Part shown: one piece after another, positions 26,461-34,963 of the stretch | Numbering within the stretch: the stretch's first letter is position 1 | Layout of the letters: each line of letters opens with the position of its first letter | Source: Aeromonas veronii | GTDB taxonomy: Bacteria > Pseudomonadota > Gammaproteobacteria > Enterobacterales > Aeromonadaceae | DNA: 64,000 bases | Direction of reading: 5' to 3' | NCBI GenBank assembly: GCA_041319085.1 | Contig: CP101033.1 | Span: 3,677,501-3,741,500 of the forward strand | Notes under the pieces: generated by a model | Database searches by the model: none | What the model was told of the DNA's origin: nothing | What the model saw: only the letters and a program-made list of their open reading frames with translations | Program-made: the position numbers and the translations under genes

Positions 26461-26838
26461 TCAGAAGCGATCCTGCGGTTCGACTTTCTTCTCTTCCTTA
26501 CCTTCGCTGTGGGCGATGGCGGTGCGGATGAGGTCAACCCCGGCACGGATAATCAGCACCCCCATGTTGACCAGCTTGACGCAGACCCACATGAAGGTGA
26601 TGAGCAGGATCAGCTTGAGCACGGTCTGGAAGGCTTCCAGAAAGTTCTGCTCCAGCTGGGCGGTCAGGCCGTTGGCGCTGGTCATCAGCCAGGTGTAGAC
26701 CTCGCGCACGAACGGGATGCGGCTTGGCATCTCCAGCACATCCAGTGCGGCAGGGAGCGCCTGGAAGATGACGATGCTGCCGAACAGGATCAAAATGACA
26801 CCGATGGCGATGCCAAGGAAAAAGCCGAACTGTCTCAT
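26461..26838 (-). CDS. Uncharacterised small inner-membrane protein
   Basis: From ATG 26838 (GGAG 6 bases upstream) the product is 125 residues. Two strong hydrophobic segments are seen: residues ~5-28 (FGFFLGIAIGVILILFGSIVIF) and ~70-92 (TVLKLILLITFMWVCVKLVNMGVLI). The segment between them is amphipathic and the tail is charged (SEGKEEKKVEPQDRF). I recognise no family. It is divergent from the NUDIX-PAP2 gene. A longer start at 26862 (MQQTLEPS) is possible. Confidence 0.7.
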   Translation of the reverse strand: MRQFGFFLGIAIGVILILFGSIVIFQALPAALDVLEMPSRIPFVREVYTWLMTSANGLTAQLEQNFLEAFQTVLKLILLITFMWVCVKLVNMGVLIIRAGVDLIRTAIAHSEGKEEKKVEPQDRF

Positions 26839-27023
26839 GGAGGGCTCCAGCGTTTGCTGCATGACATTGAAGATAGCCGCCAATAGTAGGGAGTGCCCTG
26901 CTTCATCGCAATCTTCCATGCACCGCCAGCGCGGTCGGAACGGCAGTGATCCGGCCGCTACCGTTGCCCAACTATCTGATTTCTGGGAGGCTTGTCGCCA
27001 TTGTGCATAGGGAAAGCAAATTG

Positions 27024-28412
27024 ATGTCGAGAACCCTCCTTTTACTGTTGCTGACGCTGGTTGCCGCTGTGCCTGCGGTGAGTGCCGAACTGGCGGCCCC
27101 CACGGCGGCCGCCTGCGCCATCCGCCATCAGGATCAACTGCTGCTGGTGCAGGATCGCATCTCCTCCCGCTACAGCCTGAGCGGCGGTTATATCGATGGC
27201 GGCGAGAGCCCGCAGCAGGCGGCGCTGCGCGAGCTGTATGAAGAGACCGGCTTGCACGGCGAAATCGTCGAGGATCTTGGCCGCTGGCAGAAAGCGCAGG
27301 TCTTTGCCTGCCGCACCTTGGAACCTATTGTCGCTCAGCAAGACACCGTGTTTGTCTCGATCCTGAAGGCCCCCAATCTGGGGGGCGAAATCCTTAACGC
27401 CCGCTTGATCGCGGTGGACAAGCTGCCCCGCGAGCAGCGCCGCTTCCCGGATCAGCTCGACTGGCTGCAAGCCCGACTTGATCAAGTGCCCGAGAGCGAG
27501 GTGCACTGGCAGGCCGATTTCGTGGCGCAGGGCAATGCGCTGCATCAGGCCGAGATCCCGCTGATGCTGCGCCTGCAGCAGTGGCTGGGGCCCGATGCGT
27601 GGTGGCTGTCGGTCAGCAATCTGTTTGGTTCAGGCGGCTTTCAGCTTGCCCTGATACCTTTGTTGCTCCCACTGCTGGGGTGGTCGCGGCTGCGCCAACT
27701 GCTGTTCGCCATGCTCTGGCTTGGGCTGCTGGTGCAAGCGGGCAAGGAGGGGATTGGCTGGCCACGCCCCTTCCATCTGCAACCGCTGCTGGCGGCCCAG
27801 AGCGTGCAAGGCTTTGGTATGCCGAGTGGCCATACCGCCTCGGCGCTGCTGTTCTGGGGGGCGCTGCTTGGTTGGCTATGGCCGACCCACCGCTGGCGGG
27901 CGATCTCGCTGGCGCTGCTGCTGGCGCTGGTCACCGGTCTGGCGCGGGTCTGGCTTGGGGTGCACTTTATCTCCGACGTGGCGGTTGGGCTGCTGATAGG
28001 CGGCTTGCTGCTGGCTGCTCGCCCCTGCTGGCGACTGGATGGGGGTGTGGCAGGCTGGCTGCTACTGATTGCAACCAGCCTGCTGATCGCAGGCTTGGCC
28101 CAGTCGGCCCATCTGGCCGGGATTGGGCTGGCAGCATTCGGCCTCTGGCTCGGTGGGCTGGCACCCTTGCCCCGTGACGGTTATTCGCCGCTGTTGACCG
28201 GTGGTGTGACGCTGGCGGGGGGCACAGTGATCGGGGCGGGACTGTGGGCGCTGCCACTGTTGACCAGCAGCTCGCTGGCCATTCTGCTTGGTCAGCTATC
28301 GCTCTTTTTCGGGCTGGGGCTCTGGTTGAGCGCTGGCCTCTGGTGGATACTCTCTTTCTTGCAATGCGACACACGACCCAAGGGCAACGGCTCTGACAAG
28401 GGAACGCTATGA
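27024..28412 (+). CDS. NUDIX hydrolase - PAP2 phosphatase fusion membrane protein
   Basis: 462 residues. Residues 1-21 (MSRTLLLLLLTLVAAVPAVSA) look like a signal peptide. Residues ~25-160 are a NUDIX domain with an exact Nudix box G-x5-E-x7-REL-x-EE-x-GL. From ~195 a multi-pass membrane PAP2 domain carries K-x6-RP (KEGIGWPRP), PSGH and AR-x5-H-x3-D (ARVWLGVHFISD). The exported NUDIX placement suggests a periplasmic diphosphate substrate, possibly lipid-linked, whose product PAP2 then dephosphorylates; this is inference. Four extra hydrophobic segments follow. Its stop overlaps the start of the next gene (ATGA). The Shine-Dalgarno is weak. Confidence 0.88.
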   Translation: MSRTLLLLLLTLVAAVPAVSAELAAPTAAACAIRHQDQLLLVQDRISSRYSLSGGYIDGGESPQQAALRELYEETGLHGEIVEDLGRWQKAQVFACRTLEPIVAQQDTVFVSILKAPNLGGEILNARLIAVDKLPREQRRFPDQLDWLQARLDQVPESEVHWQADFVAQGNALHQAEIPLMLRLQQWLGPDAWWLSVSNLFGSGGFQLALIPLLLPLLGWSRLRQLLFAMLWLGLLVQAGKEGIGWPRPFHLQPLLAAQSVQGFGMPSGHTASALLFWGALLGWLWPTHRWRAISLALLLALVTGLARVWLGVHFISDVAVGLLIGGLLLAARPCWRLDGGVAGWLLLIATSLLIAGLAQSAHLAGIGLAAFGLWLGGLAPLPRDGYSPLLTGGVTLAGGTVIGAGLWALPLLTSSSLAILLGQLSLFFGLGLWLSAGLWWILSFLQCDTRPKGNGSDKGTL

Positions 28413-29494
28413 ATGTGAAAAAAGTGGATTTGGCCAAGATAACCCTGGGAGTGCTGTTTATCAGCATCCTGATTATCTCCTGTTTCATGGTATTGCAGCC
28501 CTTCCTGCCTGCGCTGGTGTGGGCCACCATGATCACCATCGCCACCTGGCCGCTGATGCTGATGATGCAACGGCTGTTGTGGGGCAAGCGTTCACTGGCA
28601 GCCCTGTTTATGACGCTGGTGCTGCTGCTGATATTTGTCATCCCGCTCTTTATGGCATTGGCCAATGTGGCGGAGAAGGCGCCGATGCTGATCGAGCTGG
28701 GCACCCATATCAGCCACTCACCACCGCCGGAGCTACTCTGGCTGCAACAGATCCCGCTGGTGGGCAGCAAGCTCTATGAGTTCTGGCAGCAAATTCTGGC
28801 GAGCGGTGGTCAGGTGCTGTTTGCCAAGCTGGCGCCCTATTTCGGTCAGACAGCCCGCTGGCTGGCCGCTCAGGCCGGTAATCTGGGGCTGCTGTTCGTC
28901 CACTTCCTGCTGACGGTCGGTATCTGCGGCCTGCTCTATCACTCCGGTGAAGTGGTGGCGACCGGCATTCGCCGTTTTGCCCAACGGTTGGCAGGCCAAC
29001 GGGGTGACAATGCCACCGTGCTGGCCTCCCAAGCGATCCGCGCTGTGGCGATGGGGGTGGTGGTGACCGCGCTGGTGCAATCCTCGGTGGCCGGTGTCGG
29101 CCTGCTGATTGCCGGTATCCCCTACGCCATGATTTTGGTGGTGGTGATGTTCCTGCTGATCGTTGCCCAGATCGGCCCTTTCCCGGTGCTACTGGCCTGT
29201 ATCGGCTACCTCTACTGGAGCGGCGACACCACCTGGGGCACCTTCCTGCTGGTGTGGTCACTGATTGCGGGCACCATGGACAACTTCCTGCGCCCGTTCC
29301 TGATCAAGCGTGGTGCCGACCTGCCGCTTATCCTGATCCTGGTGGGGGTTATCGGTGGCTTGCTGACCATGGGGATCATCGGTCTGTTTATCGGCCCCGT
29401 GGTGCTGGCGGTGGGCTACACCCTGCTGGATGCCTGGATCAAGGAAGATAACCAACCGGCGAGCGACGTCACCCCATCACCCAAGGCTGAGTGA
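28409..29494 (+). CDS. AI-2E-family transporter (YdiK-like)
   Basis: Inner-membrane protein of the AI-2 exporter superfamily (PerM/YdiK/TqsA fold); substrates are mostly unknown. It has 361 residues and about eight membrane segments. The family stretch GTMDNFLRPFLIKRGADLPLILILVGVIGGLLTMGIIGLFIGPVVLAV lies near residues 285-335. Translation starts within the stop of the NUDIX-PAP2 gene (ATGA), so the two are probably co-translated and may act on related substrates. A hairpin terminator follows. Confidence 0.88.
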   Translation: MNVKKVDLAKITLGVLFISILIISCFMVLQPFLPALVWATMITIATWPLMLMMQRLLWGKRSLAALFMTLVLLLIFVIPLFMALANVAEKAPMLIELGTHISHSPPPELLWLQQIPLVGSKLYEFWQQILASGGQVLFAKLAPYFGQTARWLAAQAGNLGLLFVHFLLTVGICGLLYHSGEVVATGIRRFAQRLAGQRGDNATVLASQAIRAVAMGVVVTALVQSSVAGVGLLIAGIPYAMILVVVMFLLIVAQIGPFPVLLACIGYLYWSGDTTWGTFLLVWSLIAGTMDNFLRPFLIKRGADLPLILILVGVIGGLLTMGIIGLFIGPVVLAVGYTLLDAWIKEDNQPASDVTPSPKAE

Positions 29495-29522
29495 AGATTT
29501 CGCCACAAATAGCGAATGCAAC

Positions 29523-29551
29523 GAGCCGCCATCTGCGGCTCTTCTTTTGTT
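29523..29551 (+). terminator. Terminator of the NUDIX-PAP2 / exporter operon
   Basis: GAGCCGC / GCGGCTC around CATCT, then TTCTTTTGTTT. It lies 28 bases after the stop at 29494. Confidence 0.85.
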
Positions 29552-29714
29552 TATGGCAATAGCATCGGGTTGGTTGATGCCGTGGATGCCACGGCAAACA
29601 GGATGTTCAGCTTGGTTCCACCAGCGACACTCATCCCTCCGGCTTGCATCCCCCGCGACACAGGCGCAGACTGTTTGGCCTTGTTTTTATGCGATTCGAT
29701 TCAAGGCAACCATC

Positions 29715-30179
29715 ATGACTCCTGCCATCAATCTACTGAAGAAGCTCAAGATCCCCCATAAACTCTACCCCTACGAGTGCGAGGCCCACGACGATTTCGG
29801 CAAACATGCCGCGATCCAGCTCGGGTTGCCGGAGGCGCAGGTATTCAAGACCCTGATCGTCCACCACGACAAGCAGGCAGTGGTCGCCATCGTTCCCTCA
29901 TCCTGCATGTGCAGCCTGAAGCAGCTGGCCAGGGCGACCGGCCTCAAGAAGGTGGAAATGATGAAGCCGGCGGAAGCCGAGAAGCTGACCGGCTATAAGG
30001 TGGGCGGCATCAGTCCGTTGGCCCAGAAGAAGCTGCTGCCCACCGTGCTGGACGAGTCGGCCATGCTGTTTGACGAGATCTTGGTAAGCGGTGGCAAGCG
30101 CGGCCTCTCGGTCGGCGTCGCACCGCAGGATATGCTTCGCCTTCTGAAGTGGATCGCCGCGCCTATCGGTGAAGAGTAA
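29715..30179 (+). CDS. ybaK: Cys-tRNA(Pro)/Cys-tRNA(Cys) deacylase YbaK
   Basis: Hydrolyses Cys wrongly attached to tRNA-Pro, complementing ProRS editing. From ATG 29715 the product is 154 residues (E. coli 159), MTPAINLLKKLKIPHKLYPYECEAH. The family lysine is in FKTLIV, and GYKVGGISPLAQKKLLPTVLDESA and SGGKRGLSVGVAP are characteristic. It is a single gene, downstream of the exporter operon's terminator. Confidence 0.93.
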   Translation: MTPAINLLKKLKIPHKLYPYECEAHDDFGKHAAIQLGLPEAQVFKTLIVHHDKQAVVAIVPSSCMCSLKQLARATGLKKVEMMKPAEAEKLTGYKVGGISPLAQKKLLPTVLDESAMLFDEILVSGGKRGLSVGVAPQDMLRLLKWIAAPIGEE

Positions 30180-30259
30180 GCGGCGAAGCCTGATGCCTGC
30201 ACACCAGGACGCGCTGCCTCTCGCGGGTGAGCCGCGGTCAGCCATCAAGACTGCGTGGT

Positions 30260-31087
30260 TCAGCCTTTCAGCCAGCTACGAATGCGGTTGGCATCACCGA
30301 CCGGGGTGCGTTTGCCCACCGAGTTGAGTAGCACGATGGCGAGCTCGCGGCTGTCCGGTTTGGCGCGCATCACCAGACAACGGCCTGCTTCGTCAGTGAA
30401 GCCGGTTTTGGAGAGGCGCACGTCCCAATCCGGGTTTTTCACCAGCGGGTTGGTGTTGTTGAACATCAGGCTGTAGGCGGGGGTGCTGAAGCGCATCTCT
30501 CGGTTCTCATCCTGGGTGAACTGGCGGATCAGCGGCTGGCGATAGGCGGCGGCGGCCAGCTTGCCCAGATCCTGAGCGGTGGAGACGTTGCGGGTGGAGA
30601 GGCCGGTGGAGTCGTAGAAGTGGCTATTGCGCATCCCGAGCGCTCTGGCCTTGTTGTTCATGGCCCGCACGAAGGCGCTGCGCCCGCCCGGATAGTGACG
30701 TGCCAGTGCCGAGGCCATCCGGTTCTCTGACGACATCAGCGCCAGATGCAGGGCATCGCGACGGGTCACCTTGGTGCCCATGCGGATGCGGGAATGAGTG
30801 TGTTTGACCCGATCCAGATCGTTCTTGTCGACCGTGATGGTCTGGTTGAGATTCTGTTTGGCATCCAGCACCACCAGCGCGGTCATCAGCTTGGTGAGTG
30901 AAGCGATGGGACGTACCTTGGTGGCATTCTTCTGGTAGAGCGTCTTGCCCGTTTTTACATCCACGACCAGGGCGCTGCTTGAGCGTACGTCCAGTTTGGC
31001 TGGGTTGGGTGCCGCGCTGACCGCAGGCAATCCCAGCATTCCCATCAACCCGACAACTAGCGCTGCTGCGCGAATCCGACACCACAT
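30260..31087 (-). CDS. pbpG: D-alanyl-D-alanine endopeptidase (PBP7)
   Basis: Low-molecular-weight penicillin-binding protein that cleaves D-Ala-mDAP cross-links in peptidoglycan. From ATG 31087 (GGAG 8 bases upstream) it has 275 residues with a signal peptide ending around VSA-AP. The serine-peptidase motifs are SLTK, SEN and KTG. Other family stretches are VVDVKTGKTLYQKNATKVRPIASLTKLMTA and NKARALGMRNSHFYDSTGLS. A longer start at 31111 is possible. Confidence 0.93.
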   Translation of the reverse strand: MWCRIRAAALVVGLMGMLGLPAVSAAPNPAKLDVRSSSALVVDVKTGKTLYQKNATKVRPIASLTKLMTALVVLDAKQNLNQTITVDKNDLDRVKHTHSRIRMGTKVTRRDALHLALMSSENRMASALARHYPGGRSAFVRAMNNKARALGMRNSHFYDSTGLSTRNVSTAQDLGKLAAAAYRQPLIRQFTQDENREMRFSTPAYSLMFNNTNPLVKNPDWDVRLSKTGFTDEAGRCLVMRAKPDSRELAIVLLNSVGKRTPVGDANRIRSWLKG

Positions 31088-31200
31088 ACAACCGACTCCA
31101 TTCCCATCCAAAAAAAGGCGCTAGATTCACTCATTTTTACCCCGGCTTGACAAGGGCCGCGCGGGACTATTTCTGATATTTGCGCAAAATAGGCGATCAA

Positions 31201-31226
31201 AAAAGCCCTCTGGCGAGGGCTTTCGG
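31201..31226 (-). terminator. Terminator of the DedA/CNNM operon
   Basis: AAAGCCCTC / GAGGGCTTT with loop TGGC. The minus-strand continuation is TTTTTTGATC. It lies 20 bases after the DedA stop. Confidence 0.85.
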
Positions 31227-31246
31227 GTCGGGCGTTGGGCGAGGGA

Positions 31247-31912
31247 TCAATCCCGCGGCTGCGCGGCCTTGCGTTTGCTGATCCAGCGCCAGACCAGCGC
31301 CACCATACCACCCACCAGCAGAACCACCGGCAGATAGATGATGATGTTGAAGAACTGGGTCTGGTATTCGGCTGCCAGCTTGGTGTGGCTCAGGTAGTAG
31401 CCGGTGCCGACCAGCGGGCAGATCCACATGATGGAGCTGATCAGATTGACGATGAGAAAGCGCCCCTGCGGCAGCTCGGTGGCGCCGACGATATAGGGGT
31501 AGGCGGTACGCACGAAGGCGATATAGCGCGCGGTGATCAGGGTAATGATCCCGTACTTGTCCAGCAGGTGATAGACCCTCTGCTGGTGTCGCTCTTCAAC
31601 ATGGGACATCAACCGATGGTAGAGCTGGGTATGGCCGAGGAATCGCCCCTGCATGTAACCGAGCCAGGTGCCGACAAAGGTGGCCATGATCAGCAGCGGG
31701 ATCACCCCGAGCGACAGCACATCCTGATAGATGAGCACACCGGTGAGGATCAGCAGGCTGTCACCGGGCAGAAAGGCGGTAGGAATGAATCCGTTTTCCA
31801 GTACCAGAAACATCAAAATCACACCACAGATCATGAAGGCCATCTTGGGATCGGAAAGGGTGTTCAAATCGTGATTCATAAAGGCGTGAGCCAGTTGGTA
31901 AAACTGCTCCAT
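31247..31912 (-). CDS. DedA-family membrane protein
   Basis: DedA proteins are inner-membrane transporters or scramblases needed for envelope homeostasis; some flip undecaprenyl phosphate or confer polymyxin resistance. The 221-residue product has the family core ENGFIPTAFLPGDSLLILTG, GTWLGYMQGRFLG and the arginine motif ARYIAFVRTAYPYIVGATELPQGRFLIVNLISSIMW. GGAG lies upstream of ATG 31912. The 18-base gap to the CNNM gene implies one operon. Confidence 0.9.
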   Translation of the reverse strand: MEQFYQLAHAFMNHDLNTLSDPKMAFMICGVILMFLVLENGFIPTAFLPGDSLLILTGVLIYQDVLSLGVIPLLIMATFVGTWLGYMQGRFLGHTQLYHRLMSHVEERHQQRVYHLLDKYGIITLITARYIAFVRTAYPYIVGATELPQGRFLIVNLISSIMWICPLVGTGYYLSHTKLAAEYQTQFFNIIIYLPVVLLVGGMVALVWRWISKRKAAQPRD

Positions 31913-31930
31913 ACTTGCAAACTCCGCAGG

Positions 31931-33223
31931 TTAGCTGGGTTGATCGGTCAAGGGCATGGCGAGCACCTTGTCGATGCGCAGGCCATCCATGTCAACAATT
32001 TCCAGTTGCCACTGTTCCAGTGTCACCAGGTCTCCGGTGTGTGGAACACGACCAAGGAGCAGCATGATAAGCCCTCCGAGGGTGTGATAGTGATGTTTTT
32101 CTTCTTCTGGTAGACGAACCAGCTCCAGACAGTCCTTCAACTCCGGCAGCGGGATCAGGCCATCGAGCAGCCAGCTGCCGTCGGCGCGCCGGAAAGCCCA
32201 GTTGTCACTGCCATCCTCCTGCTGGAAATCCCCCGCCAGCGCCTCCAGCAGATCCTGCTGGGTGACCAGCCCCTGCAATTCGCCATACTCATCCACCACC
32301 AGCACCATCTGCTCGCTGTGGGTGCGGAAGTGGTTGAGCAGCTCGACGCCGTTGAGGGTCTCGGGCAGCAGACTGCCCTCCTGGGTCAGGGCCGCCAGAT
32401 CGATGGGCTCCCCCTTGATATAGGCGTGCAGCACCTTGCTGACGTTGATGATACCCACCAACTCTGACAGGTTGCCATCGCAGACCGGGAAATAGCTGTG
32501 GCGATACTCCACCAGTCGCTGCAGGTTGGCCTCCAGCGGCAGCGCCAGATCCAGATAGCGGATATCACTGCGCGGCACCATCAGGGAGGAGAGGCTGCGC
32601 TCGTCGAGACGGAACACGTTGCGCAGCATGGTGTGTTCATGATCTTCGATCACCCCGGCTTCCGATCCTTCCACCAGCATGGCGTGGATCTCCTCCTCGG
32701 TGACATTGTTACTGCCATTCTGGTTGACCCGCAGCAGCCGCAGGCTGGCATTGGTGGAGGCAGACAGCAGCCAGACGAAAGGGCGAGTCAGGGTGGCGAG
32801 TAAGTGCATGGGGCGGGCCATCAGGCAGGCGATGCGCTCGGCATTGAGCTGGCCGAGCCGCTTGGGCACCAGCTCCCCCACCACGATGGAGAGGTAAGTG
32901 ACCACCACCACCACGATGACGGTGGCGATCAGGCCGCTGCTCTTGGCCGGGAGTCCCCACTCCTGCAACCAGAGCGAGAAAGGCTGGGCAAGTAGCGATT
33001 CGCCATAAATACCGTTGAGCAGGCCGATGCTGGTAATGCCGATCTGGACGGCAGAGAGAAAATGGGTCGGATCTTCGCCCAGTTTGAGGGCGATGGCGGC
33101 AGAGCGGCTGCCTTCAGAGGCAAGCTTGCCGAGGCGAGCCTTGCGTGCGGTGACGATGGCGATTTCTGACATGGCGAAGACGCCATTAAGCAAAATCAAT
33201 CCCAGCAGGATCAATATTTCCAT
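31931..33223 (-). CDS. CNNM/HlyC-CorC-type membrane transporter (YtfL/PaeB-like)
   Basis: 430 residues: an N-terminal DUF21 membrane domain (residues ~1-180), a CBS pair (~200-325, from SSLMVPRSDIRYLD) and a C-terminal CorC/HlyC domain (~340-425, DNWAFRRADGSWLLDGLIPLPEL). Family members export Mg2+ or other cations or affect polyamine tolerance. EIAIVTARKARLGKLASEGSRSA is the conserved start of DUF21. It is co-directional with and just upstream of dedA. The nearest Shine-Dalgarno (AAGGAG) is rather far from ATG 33223. Confidence 0.88.
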   Translation of the reverse strand: MEILILLGLILLNGVFAMSEIAIVTARKARLGKLASEGSRSAAIALKLGEDPTHFLSAVQIGITSIGLLNGIYGESLLAQPFSLWLQEWGLPAKSSGLIATVIVVVVVTYLSIVVGELVPKRLGQLNAERIACLMARPMHLLATLTRPFVWLLSASTNASLRLLRVNQNGSNNVTEEEIHAMLVEGSEAGVIEDHEHTMLRNVFRLDERSLSSLMVPRSDIRYLDLALPLEANLQRLVEYRHSYFPVCDGNLSELVGIINVSKVLHAYIKGEPIDLAALTQEGSLLPETLNGVELLNHFRTHSEQMVLVVDEYGELQGLVTQQDLLEALAGDFQQEDGSDNWAFRRADGSWLLDGLIPLPELKDCLELVRLPEEEKHHYHTLGGLIMLLLGRVPHTGDLVTLEQWQLEIVDMDGLRIDKVLAMPLTDQPS

Positions 33224-33403
33224 ACCGCAACAGCACTCCTTGAGTGGATAAGATCGCTGGCAGTGTAATGAATTTGGCGGTGATGCGCTTGTGAAAGCGG
33301 GTGATCCGGCTCGCTAATTTGCTGACGAGAGTCCGCTATGGCGAGAAAAGGGGCAAGGATGGAACCAACGAGACGGAGCGCGCGGCGAGGTGGATGCCAC
33401 GGG

Positions 33404-33434
33404 ATGGAAAAGGGCGGGAAGTCCCGCCCTTGCT
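33404..33434 (-). terminator. Terminator of ansB
   Basis: AAGGGCGGGA / TCCCGCCCTT around a short loop; the minus-strand tail is TTCCATCC. It lies 24 bases after the ansB stop. Confidence 0.75.
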
Positions 33435-33457
33435 CATCACGGTTCAACCAACCCTCA

Positions 33458-34516
33458 TCAGAACTGCTGGAACCAGCGCTGGATCTGGGCCGGATCCTTG
33501 CTCTGGGTCAGGGAGAGCATCAGCAGGATGCGGGATTTTTGCGGGTTGAGGGTACCGGAGGCCACGAAGCCGTATTTGGCATCATCGATCTCGGCATCCA
33601 GGGTGGTGGCGCCAGTCGGCACGCGGGCGGAACGCACCACCCGGATACCATCCTTGCTCGCCTTGGCCAGGGTATCGAACAGGGTGTGGTAGAGGTTGCC
33701 GTTGCCTACCCCGGCGCTGACGATGCCGTCGAACTTGGCATCCATCATCGCCTTGGCCGGCAGATCGGTGGCGTTGGCATAGCTGTAGACGATGCCCACT
33801 TGCGGCAGCTTGTCGAGCTTGCTCACGTCAAACGGCGTCTTGCTGGTGTGCTGGCGGGCCGGGCTGCGCTGATAGTCGATCTTGCCGTTGTGAATGTAAC
33901 CCAGCGGGCCGAAGTTAGGGGAGGCGAAGGTCTGCACGCCGGTGGTGTTGGTCTTGGTGACGTCGCGGGCATCGAGCACTGTATCGTTCATCGCCACCAT
34001 CACGCCACGGCCCTTGGAGGCGGGATCGGAGGCGGTCACCACGGCGTTGTAGAGGTTCATCGGGCCGTCAGCACTCATGGCGGTGGAGGGGCGCATGGCA
34101 CCAACCAGCACTACCGGCTTGTCGCTCTTGACGGTCAGATTGAGGAAGTAGGCCGTCTCCTCCATGGTGTCGGTGCCGTGGGTGATGACGATGCCATCTA
34201 CGTCATCCTTGGCCAGCAGCTCGTTGACCCGCTTGGCCAGTTTGAGCCACACCTCGTCGTTCATGTCCTGGGAGCCGATCTTGACCACCTGCTCACCCTG
34301 CACGTCAGCGACGTTCTTCATCTCGGGAACGGCGGCGATCAGGGTTTCGATGGCCACCTTGCCTGCCTCGTAGTTGGACTGGGTGGCCGACTGGCCTGCC
34401 CCGGCAATGGTGCCGCCGGTGGCCAGAATATGAACGTTGGGCAGGGCCATCGCCATCGGGGAGAGGGTCAGGCCAACGATGGCGGCGAGCAGGGTCTTGC
34501 GGATCGGTAGGGTCAT
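33458..34516 (-). CDS. ansB: Periplasmic L-asparaginase, type II
   Basis: Hydrolyses asparagine to aspartate and ammonia in the periplasm. From ATG 34516 (AAGGA upstream) it is 352 residues with a signal peptide ending near MAMA-LPN. Catalytic threonines lie in LATGGTIAGAG and VITHGTDTMEETA. SADGPMNLYNAV and GVGNGNLYH are family-typical. In other bacteria ansB responds to anaerobiosis through CRP/FNR; I did not find a clear site upstream. Confidence 0.95.
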   Translation of the reverse strand: MTLPIRKTLLAAIVGLTLSPMAMALPNVHILATGGTIAGAGQSATQSNYEAGKVAIETLIAAVPEMKNVADVQGEQVVKIGSQDMNDEVWLKLAKRVNELLAKDDVDGIVITHGTDTMEETAYFLNLTVKSDKPVVLVGAMRPSTAMSADGPMNLYNAVVTASDPASKGRGVMVAMNDTVLDARDVTKTNTTGVQTFASPNFGPLGYIHNGKIDYQRSPARQHTSKTPFDVSKLDKLPQVGIVYSYANATDLPAKAMMDAKFDGIVSAGVGNGNLYHTLFDTLAKASKDGIRVVRSARVPTGATTLDAEIDDAKYGFVASGTLNPQKSRILLMLSLTQSKDPAQIQRWFQQF

Positions 34517-34646
34517 GCTGCAAATCCTTATGGTTGGAATAATTGCAGCAATTTTGCCCATTTAAACAGCAATGTCTGTGATAAAACTCACCAAAATACC
34601 GATAAGAACAGATTTTTAACCTGTTTTATACCTCTATGGTGATAAA

Positions 34647-34841
34647 TCAATCTACCTGAAAGCCCTGGGCTTCGATCAGGGCGATCAGCGTCTGTTGGTC
34701 GAGAGAGCCCTCCACCCGCGCGGTGCGGCTGGGGAAATCCACCTCGGCAGCGGTGACCTCGGGTCTGGCCAGCAGCGCTTTTTGCAAACTGGCGGCGCAG
34801 CCACCACAGGACATGCCGGACACGGTGAGTTCGATGGTCAT
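34647..34841 (-). CDS. CopZ-like heavy-metal-associated chaperone
   Basis: A 64-residue stand-alone HMA domain with the metal site GMSCGGC near residue 9. Such proteins carry Cu(I) to P-type ATPases. The start is strongly marked by AGGAGGTATCCC. No copper ATPase or CueR gene is adjacent. Specificity for copper is inferred from the MxCxxC motif. Confidence 0.88.
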   Translation of the reverse strand: MTIELTVSGMSCGGCAASLQKALLARPEVTAAEVDFPSRTARVEGSLDQQTLIALIEAQGFQVD

Positions 34842-34904
34842 GGGATACCTCCTCTGTTGATTGACTGTCAGCGTAATGCTGCCGCCTCCGGCAAGGTCAA
34901 GCAG

Positions 34905-34946
34905 TCAGTACATCATGCTCAGATAGTTCATCAGGGTTACTCCCAG
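34905..34946 (-). repeat. Diverged duplicate of the AEC transporter gene 3' end
   Basis: Read on the minus strand it encodes LGVTLMNYLSMMY plus stop, matching LGAALMNYLGLMS plus stop at the true gene end (34964-35005). About 10 of 42 bases differ, so it is not a fresh duplication. It lies 17 bases beyond the gene's own stop. See also the matching 5' remnant. Confidence 0.85.
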
Positions 34947-34963
34947 CCGATGTGCGGATGAGG

